DNA from: Alphaproteobacteria bacterium
Lineage (GTDB): Bacteria; Pseudomonadota; Alphaproteobacteria; Rickettsiales; SXRF01
DNA length: 64,000 nt
Direction of reading: 5' to 3'
Assembly (NCBI GenBank): GCA_025360605.1
Contig: JANYBV010000052.1
Coordinates: forward strand, 124,001 to 188,000
The first letter of the stretch is position 1; the number at the start of each line of letters is the position of its first letter. The position numbers and the translations under genes are program-made. Shown here piece by piece: positions 7,718-16,782 of this stretch. A model generated the notes under the pieces. That model worked only from the letters and a program-made list of their open reading frames with translations, was not told where the DNA came from and searched no databases.

Positions 7718-9430
7718 ATGAATGAATCCGCACACTTATCACAGATTGTTATTCTGCTTTGCGCGGCAGTGCTGATCGTTGCTACGTGCCGTTTAATACG
7801 CCTGAGCCCGATTGTCGGGTATCTGGCAGCGGGCGTGGCCATCGGTCCGTATGGGCTGAAGCTGATCACTGATGTGGAAGGCACGTCCGACATCGCCGAA
7901 TTCGGCGTGATCTTCCTTCTCTTTATTATCGGGCTTGAACTATCCATAGAGCGCCTGCGCAGCATGCGTAAACATGTGTTTGGTTTTGGCAGCGCGCAAA
8001 TGCTGATCACGTCTGGCATCTTCACCTCTTTATTTGTCGGTATCGGCGGGCTCGCGCCAGCCGCTATCATCATCGGCGGCGGGCTGGCATTATCCTCCAC
8101 CGCGATTGTGCTACAGGTCATCAACGAACAAAACGAACGCGCCTCACAGGTGGGGCGCTTGTCGCTTGCTATTCTTATCCTGCAAGATCTGGCCGTCGTG
8201 CCACTGCTCGTATTAGTGTCACTGCTCGGTGATCCTACACAATCGGTAATCATCACGTTTTTTGAAGCCACCCTCAAAGCAGGAGTTGCGCTGAGCGTTA
8301 TATTTGTTGCGGGTTATCTGCTGTTGCGTCCGCTGTTCCGCTTCATCGCTTCGCTGGATAATACCGAACTCTTTTCCGCCACCACGCTGCTGGTGGTGTT
8401 GGGTGTTGCAAAGCTCACCATCCTTGCAGGTCTTTCTCCGGCACTCGGCGCATTGATCGCAGGTCTGCTAGTCGCGGAAACTGAGTTCAGGCCACAGGTG
8501 GAAGCGGACGTACTGCCCTTCAAAGGTATATTGCTTGGATTGTTTTTCATGACTGTTGGCATGTCGCTGAACATTGAAACCCTCTATATACATTTCTTCA
8601 GCATCTGTGCGCTTTCCATTTTGTTGATGCTCAGCAAGGCCATGATCATCATGGCACTGTGCCGCCTCTTCGGTTTCTCGCTCAGTACGGCGGTGCATAC
8701 CGGTTTGCTGCTGGCACAGGGAAGCGAATTTGCTTTTATTCTGTTCTCGCTGGCAACGGCCAAAGGCATTCTCCCTCCGCAGGTGTCACAGGTGATGCTG
8801 GTAGTGGTGACCGTGAGCATGGCGTTGACACCGCTGCTCGCCTTCATCGGAAAAAAGCTTGCCTTCACACTGGAAAAATATGCCATCTCGCGCCCAGAGG
8901 CGATGATTGAGGAAACACTCGACTTAAGCCAGCATGTCATTATCAGTGGCTTTGGCCGCGTGGGACACACCGTGGCACGCTTGCTGGAAATCGAAAACAT
9001 CAATTACGTCGCTATTGATATTGATTCGTTCCAGACTGCCCGTGAACGCAAGCGCGGCATCCCTGTCTATTATGGTGACACCACCCGCGTACATGTGCTG
9101 AAAGCGCTCGGCATTGCCCGCGCCCGCGCCGTCATCGTCACTCATAACGATACCCGCACGGCATTGCAGACCATCTCCACCATCCGTGAGCTAAACCGTG
9201 ACATTCCCATCATCGCCCGTGCTAAAAATCTGGAGCAGGTGCAAAAACTCGAAGCTGCGGGTGCAAACCTCGCCGTGGCCGAGATGTTTGAAGTCAGCCT
9301 GCAACTGGGCGGCGCACTGCTGAAAGCGGTGGGAGTGAAAGAAAGCGAAGTGTCCCGCATTACCGATATCTTCCGCGCCGAGGACTACGCGATGACCCGC
9401 GCCTCGGAAACAGAGGTCGTAGCGTCGTAA
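7718..9430 (+). CDS. Kef-type cation:proton antiporter (CPA2) with TrkA-N domain
   Basis: This 570-residue protein has about 12 membrane segments over residues ~5-375, typical of CPA2 exchangers (RLSPIVGYLAAGVAIGPYGL, GVIFLLFIIGLELS, ALSSTAIVLQVI, GLLLAQGSEFAFILFSLA). A cytosolic RCK/TrkA-N domain follows (VIISGFGRVGHTVARLLE then YVAIDID), which binds a nucleotide and gates transport. KefB/KefC-like proteins exchange K+ for H+; true KefB/C are glutathione-gated, and gshA lies elsewhere in the window (29673). Cation specificity cannot be read from sequence. The ATG at 7718 has no good ribosome-binding site. Confidence 0.9.
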   Translation: MNESAHLSQIVILLCAAVLIVATCRLIRLSPIVGYLAAGVAIGPYGLKLITDVEGTSDIAEFGVIFLLFIIGLELSIERLRSMRKHVFGFGSAQMLITSGIFTSLFVGIGGLAPAAIIIGGGLALSSTAIVLQVINEQNERASQVGRLSLAILILQDLAVVPLLVLVSLLGDPTQSVIITFFEATLKAGVALSVIFVAGYLLLRPLFRFIASLDNTELFSATTLLVVLGVAKLTILAGLSPALGALIAGLLVAETEFRPQVEADVLPFKGILLGLFFMTVGMSLNIETLYIHFFSICALSILLMLSKAMIIMALCRLFGFSLSTAVHTGLLLAQGSEFAFILFSLATAKGILPPQVSQVMLVVVTVSMALTPLLAFIGKKLAFTLEKYAISRPEAMIEETLDLSQHVIISGFGRVGHTVARLLEIENINYVAIDIDSFQTARERKRGIPVYYGDTTRVHVLKALGIARARAVIVTHNDTRTALQTISTIRELNRDIPIIARAKNLEQVQKLEAAGANLAVAEMFEVSLQLGGALLKAVGVKESEVSRITDIFRAEDYAMTRASETEVVAS

Positions 9431-9431
9431 G

Positions 9432-9596
9432 TTATTTTTTTACCGGAAACTGCTTCTTAAGAGCATCAATCGTCACCCGATCATCGGTCAGCACAACTGG
9501 TGAAGTGTTTTTCCCCGTGATGGCAAACACGTCGCCGTCCGCATGCTCAGTGGCAGGTATATATAGTAAGGAAGGATCGATGCAGCAGGAAATTTC
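9432..9596 (-). pseudogene. Start-less tail of a lost gene (54 codons)
   Basis: On the minus strand a frame is open from just inside a TAG at 9597-9599 to a TAA at 9432-9434. It reads like genuine protein: YIPATEHADGDVFAITGK, SPVVLTDDRVTIDALKKQ and a FPVKK end. There is no ATG or GTG to start it. It begins one base after the antiporter's stop codon, so it looks like the preserved C-terminus of a gene whose 5' part was deleted. I cannot name the family. A chance open frame is the alternative. Confidence 0.35.
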
Positions 9597-9843
9597 CTAA
9601 ATATTCTTTATTTATCAATATTATAATCAAGAAAAACGCTTAAACGCTGTCATGAATTAATAAAAGAATCAACTATTTACATTCCCCCATTTTTTGGTAT
9701 TGTGCCCGCCTTAATCACTTTCGGGCGGCGACTGGACCAACTTCCGGCGATTTCATTTGGAGCAATGCAAATGAAGGCGAAGCTATGTTTGGTAGTTATC
9801 CTCCCTGATACGGCCGGAACTGGGCATAACGTAAGGACACGCA
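9597..9843 (+). other. prs leader region with inverted repeats
   Basis: No coding frame is supported. A TATAAT at 9622-9627 lacks a good -35 partner. Two inverted repeats lie in the likely 5' leader: GCCCG/CGGGC at 9704-9708 and 9722-9726, and a perfect TTCATTTG/CAAATGAA at 9752-9759 and 9768-9775 with an 8-nt loop. prs genes are often purine-regulated, so either could be an operator or RNA hairpin. That role is inference. Confidence 0.4.
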
Positions 9844-10779
9844 ATGAAACTACTCGCCTGTAATAGCAATATCCCGCTGGCACAAGCCATGGCGGATTAT
9901 CTCAAGGTGCCGCTGACCAACGCCAGCATCAAGCGCTTTGCCGATCAGGAAGTGTTTGTGGAGATCCATGAGAATGTCCGTGGTGAGGACGTGTTTGTTA
10001 TCCAGTCTACGGGCTTCCCCGCCAACGATCATATAATGGAGTTGCTGGTGTGCCTCGATGCACTGAAGCGTTCATCGGCGCGCCGCGTGACGGCTGTTAT
10101 CCCCTATTTCGGTTATGCCCGCCAAGACCGTAAGGTCGGCCCGCGCACCCCTATTTCCGCCAAGCTGGTAGCAAACATTATCGCCGCATCCGGCGCTAAC
10201 CGCGTCCTCACTATCGATCTGCATGCAGGGCAGATTCAGGGATTCTTCGACATCCCGCTCGACCATTTATATGCCCTTCCTGTCATCGTCAAAGATATCA
10301 AGGACCATTATAAAAATCTGGAAAATGTCACGATCGTATCACCTGACGTGGGTGGTGTGGTCCGCGCACGCGCACTGGCAAACCGTTTACAGGTCAGCCT
10401 TGCTATCGTCGACAAACGCCGCAAAAAAGCCGGTGTTTCGGAAGTGATGAACATCATCGGTGAAGTCAAGGGACGCGATTGCATCCTGTTTGACGATATT
10501 GTTGATTCCGCCGGAACATTGTGTAACGCCGCACAAGCGCTGAAAGATGCAGGAGCCAATTCTGTTGCCGCTTACATTACGCACGGTGTGCTTTCCGGCA
10601 AAGCCATCGAACGCGTCACCAACTCTGTTCTTACCTCATTGGTTGTCACCGATACATTAATGACCACCGAGGAAATGAAGCAAGCCAAGAATATACGGGT
10701 AGTATCGGTTGCCCCGCTATTAGCTGAAGCCGTTAAACGCATCAGCGACGAAACATCCGTTTCAAGTTTATTTGATTAA
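9844..10779 (+). CDS. prs: Ribose-phosphate pyrophosphokinase (PRPP synthase)
   Basis: This 311-residue enzyme makes phosphoribosyl pyrophosphate from ribose 5-phosphate and ATP, feeding purine, pyrimidine, His, Trp and NAD synthesis. Class I features are present: [20 protein letters not shown] near the N-terminus, [12 protein letters not shown] with the flexible-loop Arg/Lys, [13 protein letters not shown], and the PRPP-binding loop [18 protein letters not shown] near residues 217-234. It is the first gene of a co-directional block prs-rplY-pth-ychF, an order common in Proteobacteria. rplY follows after 21 bp. Confidence 0.97.
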   Translation: MKLLACNSNIPLAQAMADYLKVPLTNASIKRFADQEVFVEIHENVRGEDVFVIQSTGFPANDHIMELLVCLDALKRSSARRVTAVIPYFGYARQDRKVGPRTPISAKLVANIIAASGANRVLTIDLHAGQIQGFFDIPLDHLYALPVIVKDIKDHYKNLENVTIVSPDVGGVVRARALANRLQVSLAIVDKRRKKAGVSEVMNIIGEVKGRDCILFDDIVDSAGTLCNAAQALKDAGANSVAAYITHGVLSGKAIERVTNSVLTSLVVTDTLMTTEEMKQAKNIRVVSVAPLLAEAVKRISDETSVSSLFD

Positions 10780-10800
10780 GTAACCCCAAGGAGATTTTTT

Positions 10801-11496
10801 ATGACTACTACCACAGCAAAAACCGCCTCCGTTTTACAGGCATCAATACGCAACAACAGCGGCAAGGGCGTTGCCCGCGCACTGCGCCGCGAAGGCAAAA
10901 TCCCAGGCGTGCTTTACGGCAAAGGCCAGACCCCGATCAGCATCTCGCTGAACCTCAAAGAAGTTGCCATGGAATTTACCCGTGGCCGTTTCCGTTCACG
11001 TCTGATCGATATCAATCTCGATAACAACCAGACTGTAAAAGCACTGCCAAAAGACCTTCAGTTCAATCCCGTCACCGACATGATCGAACATGTGGATTTC
11101 ATCAAAGTTGAAGCTGGCATGCAGCTTCGCGTTATGGTTCCTGTGAAATTCGCCGGTCAGGATAAGTCGATCGGTATCAAACGCGGTGGTGTACTCAACA
11201 TCGTTCGCCACGAAATCGAATTTTTCTGCGCTCCTGATGCTATCCCAACGCATTTTGAAATCAATATTCAGAACCTCGATATCGGTAGCAGCGTTCATAT
11301 TAAAGACATCGCACTACCAACCGGCGTAACCCCAACCATCAAACGTAACTTCACCATCGCGACCATCGCTGGCCGCCGTGCGGAAGAAGAAGCGAAACCT
11401 GCAGAAACAACGGTAGCAGCAACTCCGGCAGCGGGTGCAGCAGCTCCGGCAGCAGCGAAGAAAGACGAACCAAAGAAAGATGAGAAAAAGAAATAG
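10801..11496 (+). CDS. rplY: 50S ribosomal protein L25 (Ctc/TL5 type)
   Basis: This 231-residue protein is the long, two-domain form of L25. The N-terminal 5S rRNA-binding L25 domain (RNNSGKGVARALRREGKIPG then VLYGKG) is followed by the TL5/Ctc C-terminal beta domain (IEHVDFIKVEAGMQLRVMVP) and a low-complexity Ala/Pro/Lys tail. It binds 5S rRNA in the large subunit. AAGGAG lies 7-8 nt before the ATG. It is co-transcribed with prs, as is usual. A 7-bp hairpin lies in the 71-bp gap before pth. Confidence 0.95.
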   Translation: MTTTTAKTASVLQASIRNNSGKGVARALRREGKIPGVLYGKGQTPISISLNLKEVAMEFTRGRFRSRLIDINLDNNQTVKALPKDLQFNPVTDMIEHVDFIKVEAGMQLRVMVPVKFAGQDKSIGIKRGGVLNIVRHEIEFFCAPDAIPTHFEINIQNLDIGSSVHIKDIALPTGVTPTIKRNFTIATIAGRRAEEEAKPAETTVAATPAAGAAAPAAAKKDEPKKDEKKK

Positions 11497-11519
11497 TCAT
11501 TACTATTTCGGTGCGGGGG

Positions 11520-11539
11520 TGCAGGCCATAATGCCTGCA
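11520..11539 (+). other. Small hairpin between rplY and pth
   Basis: TGCAGGC (11520-11526) pairs perfectly with GCCTGCA (11533-11539) across a CATAAT loop. It is not followed by a T run, so it is more likely an mRNA-processing or stabilising hairpin than a terminator. Confidence 0.4.
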
Positions 11540-11567
11540 TTCCTGCATTGTTAGTTCAGACATTTCT

Positions 11568-12143
11568 ATGACACCTTTCCTTCTTATCGGACTTGGCAAT
11601 CCTGGGGCCTCGTATGCAGCGAACCGCCACAATGCGGGATTCATGCAAATCGACCGGATTATCGGTGATTATGGCTTCAGCCGTCCCGTGCGCAAATTCG
11701 GCGGCAGCCTTTCCGAGGGAGTGATTGGTGGTTCCAAAGTGTTCGCCTTCTGCCCGCTAGGCTATATGAATACCTCGGGCGGCCCCGTCAGCGAACTCGC
11801 CGGTTTTTACAAGATTCCCAAAGAGAATATGGTTGTTATCCATGACGAGTTAGATCTGCCTCTGGGGAAACTTAAAGTGAAACAAGGCGGTGGCAACGGT
11901 GGCCATAATGGCTTACGAAGCATCGACTCGCAGATTGGCACCGAATATAAACGTATCCGTTTTGGCATTGGCCATCCAGGGGATAAAAACCGCGTATCGG
12001 ACTATGTGCTGTCGGACTTTCATAAAGATGAGTGGCCGGAGGTAGAACTTCTGGTGAATGAAATATCCAAACATATCCCACTGCTCTTGCAGGGGGATGA
12101 TGCAGGGTTTATGAATAAAATCGCACTGGCAACAAAAGAATGA
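11568..12143 (+). CDS. pth: Peptidyl-tRNA hydrolase
   Basis: This 191-residue enzyme frees tRNA from prematurely released peptidyl-tRNA. It has the family motif GLGNPGASYAANRHNAGF with the catalytic His just before Asn-Ala-Gly-Phe, then KPLGYMNTSGGPV-like CPLGYMNTSG, VVIHDELDLPLGKLKVK and GGGNGGHNGLRSI with the catalytic Asp and substrate-contacting Asn. Length is normal. It lies between rplY and ychF on the same strand, the usual neighbourhood. Confidence 0.97.
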   Translation: MTPFLLIGLGNPGASYAANRHNAGFMQIDRIIGDYGFSRPVRKFGGSLSEGVIGGSKVFAFCPLGYMNTSGGPVSELAGFYKIPKENMVVIHDELDLPLGKLKVKQGGGNGGHNGLRSIDSQIGTEYKRIRFGIGHPGDKNRVSDYVLSDFHKDEWPEVELLVNEISKHIPLLLQGDDAGFMNKIALATKE

Positions 12144-12176
12144 CACGAACAATGATGACTCAGGGAATTACATACT

Positions 12177-13280
12177 ATGGGATTTAAATGCGGTATCGTC
12201 GGCTTACCTAATGTCGGCAAATCAACTTTGTTCAACGCGCTACTTTCAACACAACAGGCCGAAGCGGCGAACTATCCGTTCTGCACCATCGAGCCTAACG
12301 TCGGGCGCGTGAGCGTACCGGATGACCGCATTGAAACGCTCGCTACCATTGCCGGTTCCGCCACCATCATCCCCACCCAGCTGGAATTCGTTGATATCGC
12401 CGGTCTGGTGCGCGGTGCATCAAAGGGCGAAGGCCTCGGTAACCAGTTTCTCTCCCATATCCGCGAAGTGGATGCCATCATCTATGTGCTGCGCTGCTTT
12501 GAAGACGGCAACATCACCCATGTGGAAAACACCATCGACCCGATGCGCGATGCCGATATCGTGGAAACAGAGCTGGTCATCGCCGATCTTGAAAGCCTTG
12601 AAAAGCGCCTGCCCAACCTTCAGAAAAAAGCCAAGGGCGGCGATAAGGATTCCGGTGAACAAGTTGCCATCATTGAAAAGGTGCTGAAGGTGGTGAACGA
12701 AGGCCACCCTGCACGCATGACTGCAATCACCGATGAAGCCGAACGCCGCCAGTTTAAACTGCTGCAACTGCTGACCTCCAAACCGGTCATGTATGTATGC
12801 AACGTGGATGAGGGCAGCGCCGCCACCGGCAATGCACTCTCCACCAAAGTCGTCGAAATGGCCGAAAAAAAGAACGCCCAGTGCGTCATTATTTCTGCGC
12901 GCATCGAAGCGGAAATTTCAACGATGGATACGCAAGCCGACAAAGATGAATTCCTTGATTCGCTTGGCTTAAAAGAAACCGGACTGTCACAGATCATCAA
13001 AGCCGGATACCGTTTGCTGGATCTCGTAACCTATTTCACCGTCGGCCCCAAAGAAGCCCGCGCATGGACCATCACCCGTGGCACCCAAGGCCCCGCCGCC
13101 GCTGGTGTCATCCATACGGACTTTGAAAAAGGCTTCATTAGGGCGGAAACCATCTCCTTTAACGACTATGTCGCCGCTAAAGGCGAACAGGGCGCTAAAG
13201 AAGCAGGAAAATTCCGTTTAGAAGGCAAGGAATATGTGGTACAAGACGGGGATGTGTTGCACTTCAGATTCAATAATTAG
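12177..13280 (+). CDS. ychF: Redox-regulated ATPase YchF (Obg-family, OLA1 type)
   Basis: This 367-residue P-loop protein has the Walker A motif GLPNVGKSTLF (residues ~8-18), the G3 motif DIAGLVRGASKGEGLGN, a coiled-coil insertion around 130-200, and a C-terminal TGS domain (GPKEARAWTITRGTQGPAAA to DGDVLHFRFNN). The G4 position reads CNVDEG, not NKxD, which in this family goes with ATP preference. YchF binds ribosomes and affects stress and oxidative responses. The last gene of the prs block proper, it ends 5 bp before the FKBP-type gene. Confidence 0.96.
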   Translation: MGFKCGIVGLPNVGKSTLFNALLSTQQAEAANYPFCTIEPNVGRVSVPDDRIETLATIAGSATIIPTQLEFVDIAGLVRGASKGEGLGNQFLSHIREVDAIIYVLRCFEDGNITHVENTIDPMRDADIVETELVIADLESLEKRLPNLQKKAKGGDKDSGEQVAIIEKVLKVVNEGHPARMTAITDEAERRQFKLLQLLTSKPVMYVCNVDEGSAATGNALSTKVVEMAEKKNAQCVIISARIEAEISTMDTQADKDEFLDSLGLKETGLSQIIKAGYRLLDLVTYFTVGPKEARAWTITRGTQGPAAAGVIHTDFEKGFIRAETISFNDYVAAKGEQGAKEAGKFRLEGKEYVVQDGDVLHFRFNN

Positions 13281-13285
13281 GTTCT

Positions 13286-14200
13286 ATGGGCCTGCTTTTT
13301 AAAAAACCGAAGAAAAGAAGGCCCAAGCAACACCCTCATGCGAGATCAGTTCAACTGATTCTTGTCGTGTTTGTGCTATTTGCCCTTGCCGGTCATTTCC
13401 GTACGATGCAATCAGACCCTACGAATAACAGCATTGCCGAGATCAGAAATTCTATCGTGGAGGCAGTCCCTCCCATCCCTTTAGATTATGCCACCTACAA
13501 AAGTCCTATCCCTGAAATCCACACCATCAATATCAAGGATGACACACTTGGTGACGGTGAACCCGCCGTATGCGGCCATACGGTCTCAGTTGCCTACACC
13601 GCTAAAACACTAGATGATGCTGTTATCAACGACCATGCGGATGCGGATAAGCCCCTCACCTTCCGCATCGGTGAACATAAAACCATGGAAGCCCTTGAAC
13701 AGGGCGTAGTGGGCATGGCCAAGCACGGCACACGCACTATCTTTGCTCCCGCCGCTGCCGCCTATGACATGAAGGGCTTTAGCCGTGATGATGTGCCCAA
13801 GGATACGCGCGTTGCCTTTCATGTAGAGCTACTGGACATCACCCCGCCGCTGCCGGATGCCGAACATAACGTCTTTCACCTGCTGGATGTCAAGACCGGT
13901 TTCGGGCCTATGGTGCTGTGCGGCGAAAAGGTGAAAGTACACCTCACCGTCAAAGACATTGAGGGAAAAACCATCTACTCCACGAAGGACAAAGATAAGG
14001 AACCCGTGACCTTTACCATCGGACGCTCCGAGGTGTTTTTAGGCCTTGAACAAGGGGTGATTGGCTTAAAAAATGAGGGAATACGATCACTTATCGTTTC
14101 TCCTGCCTTCCAGAAAACTATGAATGGCAACGAATCCGAACTAAAAATTCCCTTCCCGTCCAAGCAATCAGTGCTTGTAGATGTGGAAGCTCTGCCGTAG
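13286..14200 (+). CDS. Membrane-anchored protein with two tandem FKBP-like PPIase domains
   Basis: This is a 304-residue protein. A basic N-terminus (KKPKKRRPK) and one hydrophobic segment at ~22-39 (VQLILVVFVLFALAGHF) suggest an inner-membrane anchor with the rest in the periplasm. Two FKBP-like domains follow. The first, ~85-190, contains VCGHTVSVAYTAK, PLTFRIGEHKTMEALEQGVV and DTRVAFHVELLDI. The second, ~200-304, contains LCGEKVKVHLTVKD, PVTFTIGRSEVFLGLEQGVI and VLVDVEALP. Both look divergent from classic FkpA-type active sites (few of the aromatic pocket residues), so folding-helper or chaperone activity without strong isomerase activity is possible. It probably shares a transcript with ychF. 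Confidence 0.75.
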   Translation: MGLLFKKPKKRRPKQHPHARSVQLILVVFVLFALAGHFRTMQSDPTNNSIAEIRNSIVEAVPPIPLDYATYKSPIPEIHTINIKDDTLGDGEPAVCGHTVSVAYTAKTLDDAVINDHADADKPLTFRIGEHKTMEALEQGVVGMAKHGTRTIFAPAAAAYDMKGFSRDDVPKDTRVAFHVELLDITPPLPDAEHNVFHLLDVKTGFGPMVLCGEKVKVHLTVKDIEGKTIYSTKDKDKEPVTFTIGRSEVFLGLEQGVIGLKNEGIRSLIVSPAFQKTMNGNESELKIPFPSKQSVLVDVEALP

Positions 14201-14242
14201 TTTACCCACCGCTTAATGACAGGGAAGACCTGTGTGTTATAA

Positions 14243-15508
<1,266 letters not shown>

Positions 15509-15631
15509 TTACTTTTTTTGTATCTTTGGCGGCAAAGCACGGTCATTGGGAATGATCTGCCACAGCGGATTTGCACCCAAAACAGAGTCCGTAAAATGAG
15601 CAAAAAAAACCCGACTCGGGGGAGAGTCGGG
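15509..15631 (-). pseudogene. Start-less C-terminal gene remnant
   Basis: A minus-strand frame ends at TAA 15509-15511, directly after the aminotransferase stop, and stays open back to ~15632. It reads ...FFAHFTDSVLGANPLWQ then IIPNDRALPPKIQKK, which looks like real protein. It has no ATG/GTG start and its upstream part is formed by the terminator hairpin at 15602-15631. I read it as a leftover C-terminus; chance is the alternative. The family is not recognised. Confidence 0.3.
15602..15631 (-). terminator. Intrinsic terminator on the minus strand (LysR unit or small RNA)
   Basis: CCCGACTC (15610-15617) pairs perfectly with GAGTCGGG (15624-15631) around a 6-nt loop. Read on the minus strand, eight T residues follow (15609-15602). 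It lies about 160 nt past the LysR gene's stop, leaving a long 3' untranslated region or the end of a separate small RNA. Confidence 0.85.
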
Positions 15632-15793
15632 CTTAGCTATAACAGGGGAGGATTACCAGACATACGATCCGCGGTAAGCAGATCGGGCTGATAAGGAGAC
15701 GCGCGTTGCGCTGTCTCGTAAGAAGGACTATAGCCATTCCATTTAATATTAGTATCAGTGATTTTTCAGGCTAGCTATGCATTTAACGCATAA
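15632..15793 (-). other. Long 3' untranslated region or small-RNA candidate after the LysR gene
   Basis: There is no coding frame. A stable hairpin lies at 15696-15717: GAGACGCGC pairs with GCGC(T)GTCTC, with one bulged T and a GTT loop. Together with the terminator at 15602-15631 this would make a ~125-nt structured RNA on the minus strand. A TATAGT read on the minus strand lies just upstream (about 15723-15728) without a good -35 partner. Confidence 0.35.
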
Positions 15794-16699
15794 CTAGGCC
15801 ACCTTATTAAGCCCGTCTTCCGCCAGCTTGCGGACAAGGAAGTCCCTGAAAACTTTGATTCTTTTTGAATTTCGCAGTTCAAGGGAATAAATAAAATACA
15901 CATCGGTGACTGGCCCTGTCAGCTCCGGCAGCACGCGGGCGATCGACGGCAACCCCTGCACCATATAATCCGGCAGGCCCGCAATCCCGATACCGCTTTC
16001 CACCGCCTTGAGCATTCCGATCAGGCTATTGATTTTAAATGCCGGTTTTCGATCCTCATGCGCAGTTGCACCTGCTTTTAAAATCCAGTTCACCTCGGCA
16101 AACGGCAGGCGGATATCCTCGCCAAACGTTACCAGGCGGTGGTTCTTCATATCCTGCGGCTTGGCCGGAACACCAGCGGTGCGCAAATATTCGTTGGAAG
16201 CATACAGCGAGTTGTTCAGTGTAGTCAGATGCTTCTGGATTAAGTCCGGATGCTTGGCGGGAAATAGGCGAATCGCCACATCGGCCTCGCGCATCGTTAA
16301 ATCCAGCTCACGGTCATCAACCAGCAGAGTCACTACAATTTCCGGATAGGCTTCCGCAAACTCGCGCATGTGCGGAGTCAACCACGTCGTGCCGATCGCT
16401 ACAGGCGCGGTGATTTTCAACGGGCCGCGTGGGCGTTCCTTGCTTTCCAGCAAAGCGTTTTCTGCGGACGATAAACGGGTAAGGATGTCGCTGACAGTAC
16501 GGAATAAAATTTCACCCTGCTCGGTCAACAGCAACCCGCGTGCATGGCGGTGGAACAACTCTACTTGCAGGCTTTCTTCAAGCGCGCTGATCTGGCGGCT
16601 GATAGCGGATTGGCTAAGATTCAACACCTCACCCGCACGCGTAAAACTCTGCGCGGTTGCCACGGTGTGAAAGATGCGAAGTTTATCCCAATCCATCAT
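15794..16699 (-). CDS. LysR-family transcriptional regulator
   Basis: This 301-residue protein has an N-terminal winged helix-turn-helix (residues ~5-63: LRIFHTVATAQSFTRAGEVL, LSQSAISRQISALEESLQ, HRHARGLLLTEQG), a linker helix and a periplasmic-binding-like effector domain (~90-290, from GPLKITAPVAIGTTWL). No Cys pair of the OxyR type is visible, so redox sensing by that route is unlikely. It is the last gene of a minus-strand run after thioredoxin reductase (83-bp gap), so it may be co-transcribed with the redox genes or may regulate unknown targets. A long 3' region and strong terminator follow. Confidence 0.9.
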   Translation of the reverse strand: MMDWDKLRIFHTVATAQSFTRAGEVLNLSQSAISRQISALEESLQVELFHRHARGLLLTEQGEILFRTVSDILTRLSSAENALLESKERPRGPLKITAPVAIGTTWLTPHMREFAEAYPEIVVTLLVDDRELDLTMREADVAIRLFPAKHPDLIQKHLTTLNNSLYASNEYLRTAGVPAKPQDMKNHRLVTFGEDIRLPFAEVNWILKAGATAHEDRKPAFKINSLIGMLKAVESGIGIAGLPDYMVQGLPSIARVLPELTGPVTDVYFIYSLELRNSKRIKVFRDFLVRKLAEDGLNKVA

Positions 16700-16782
16700 A
16701 GGAAGATCTCTGGTCGTTGGTGACTAATTATTAGCATAAGGCGAAATATAAACAAACGAAAGACAAAGGCGACTGCTAACTA

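Noticed and set aside
7718-9430. Naming the antiporter kefB or kefC
   Set aside because: CPA2 topology and TrkA-N domain are clear, but glutathione-gating residues and an ancillary KefF/KefG gene could not be identified.
15794-16699. LysR regulator as OxyR, given its redox neighbours
   Set aside because: The redox cysteine pair expected in the OxyR effector domain is not visible, so only the LysR family is assigned.
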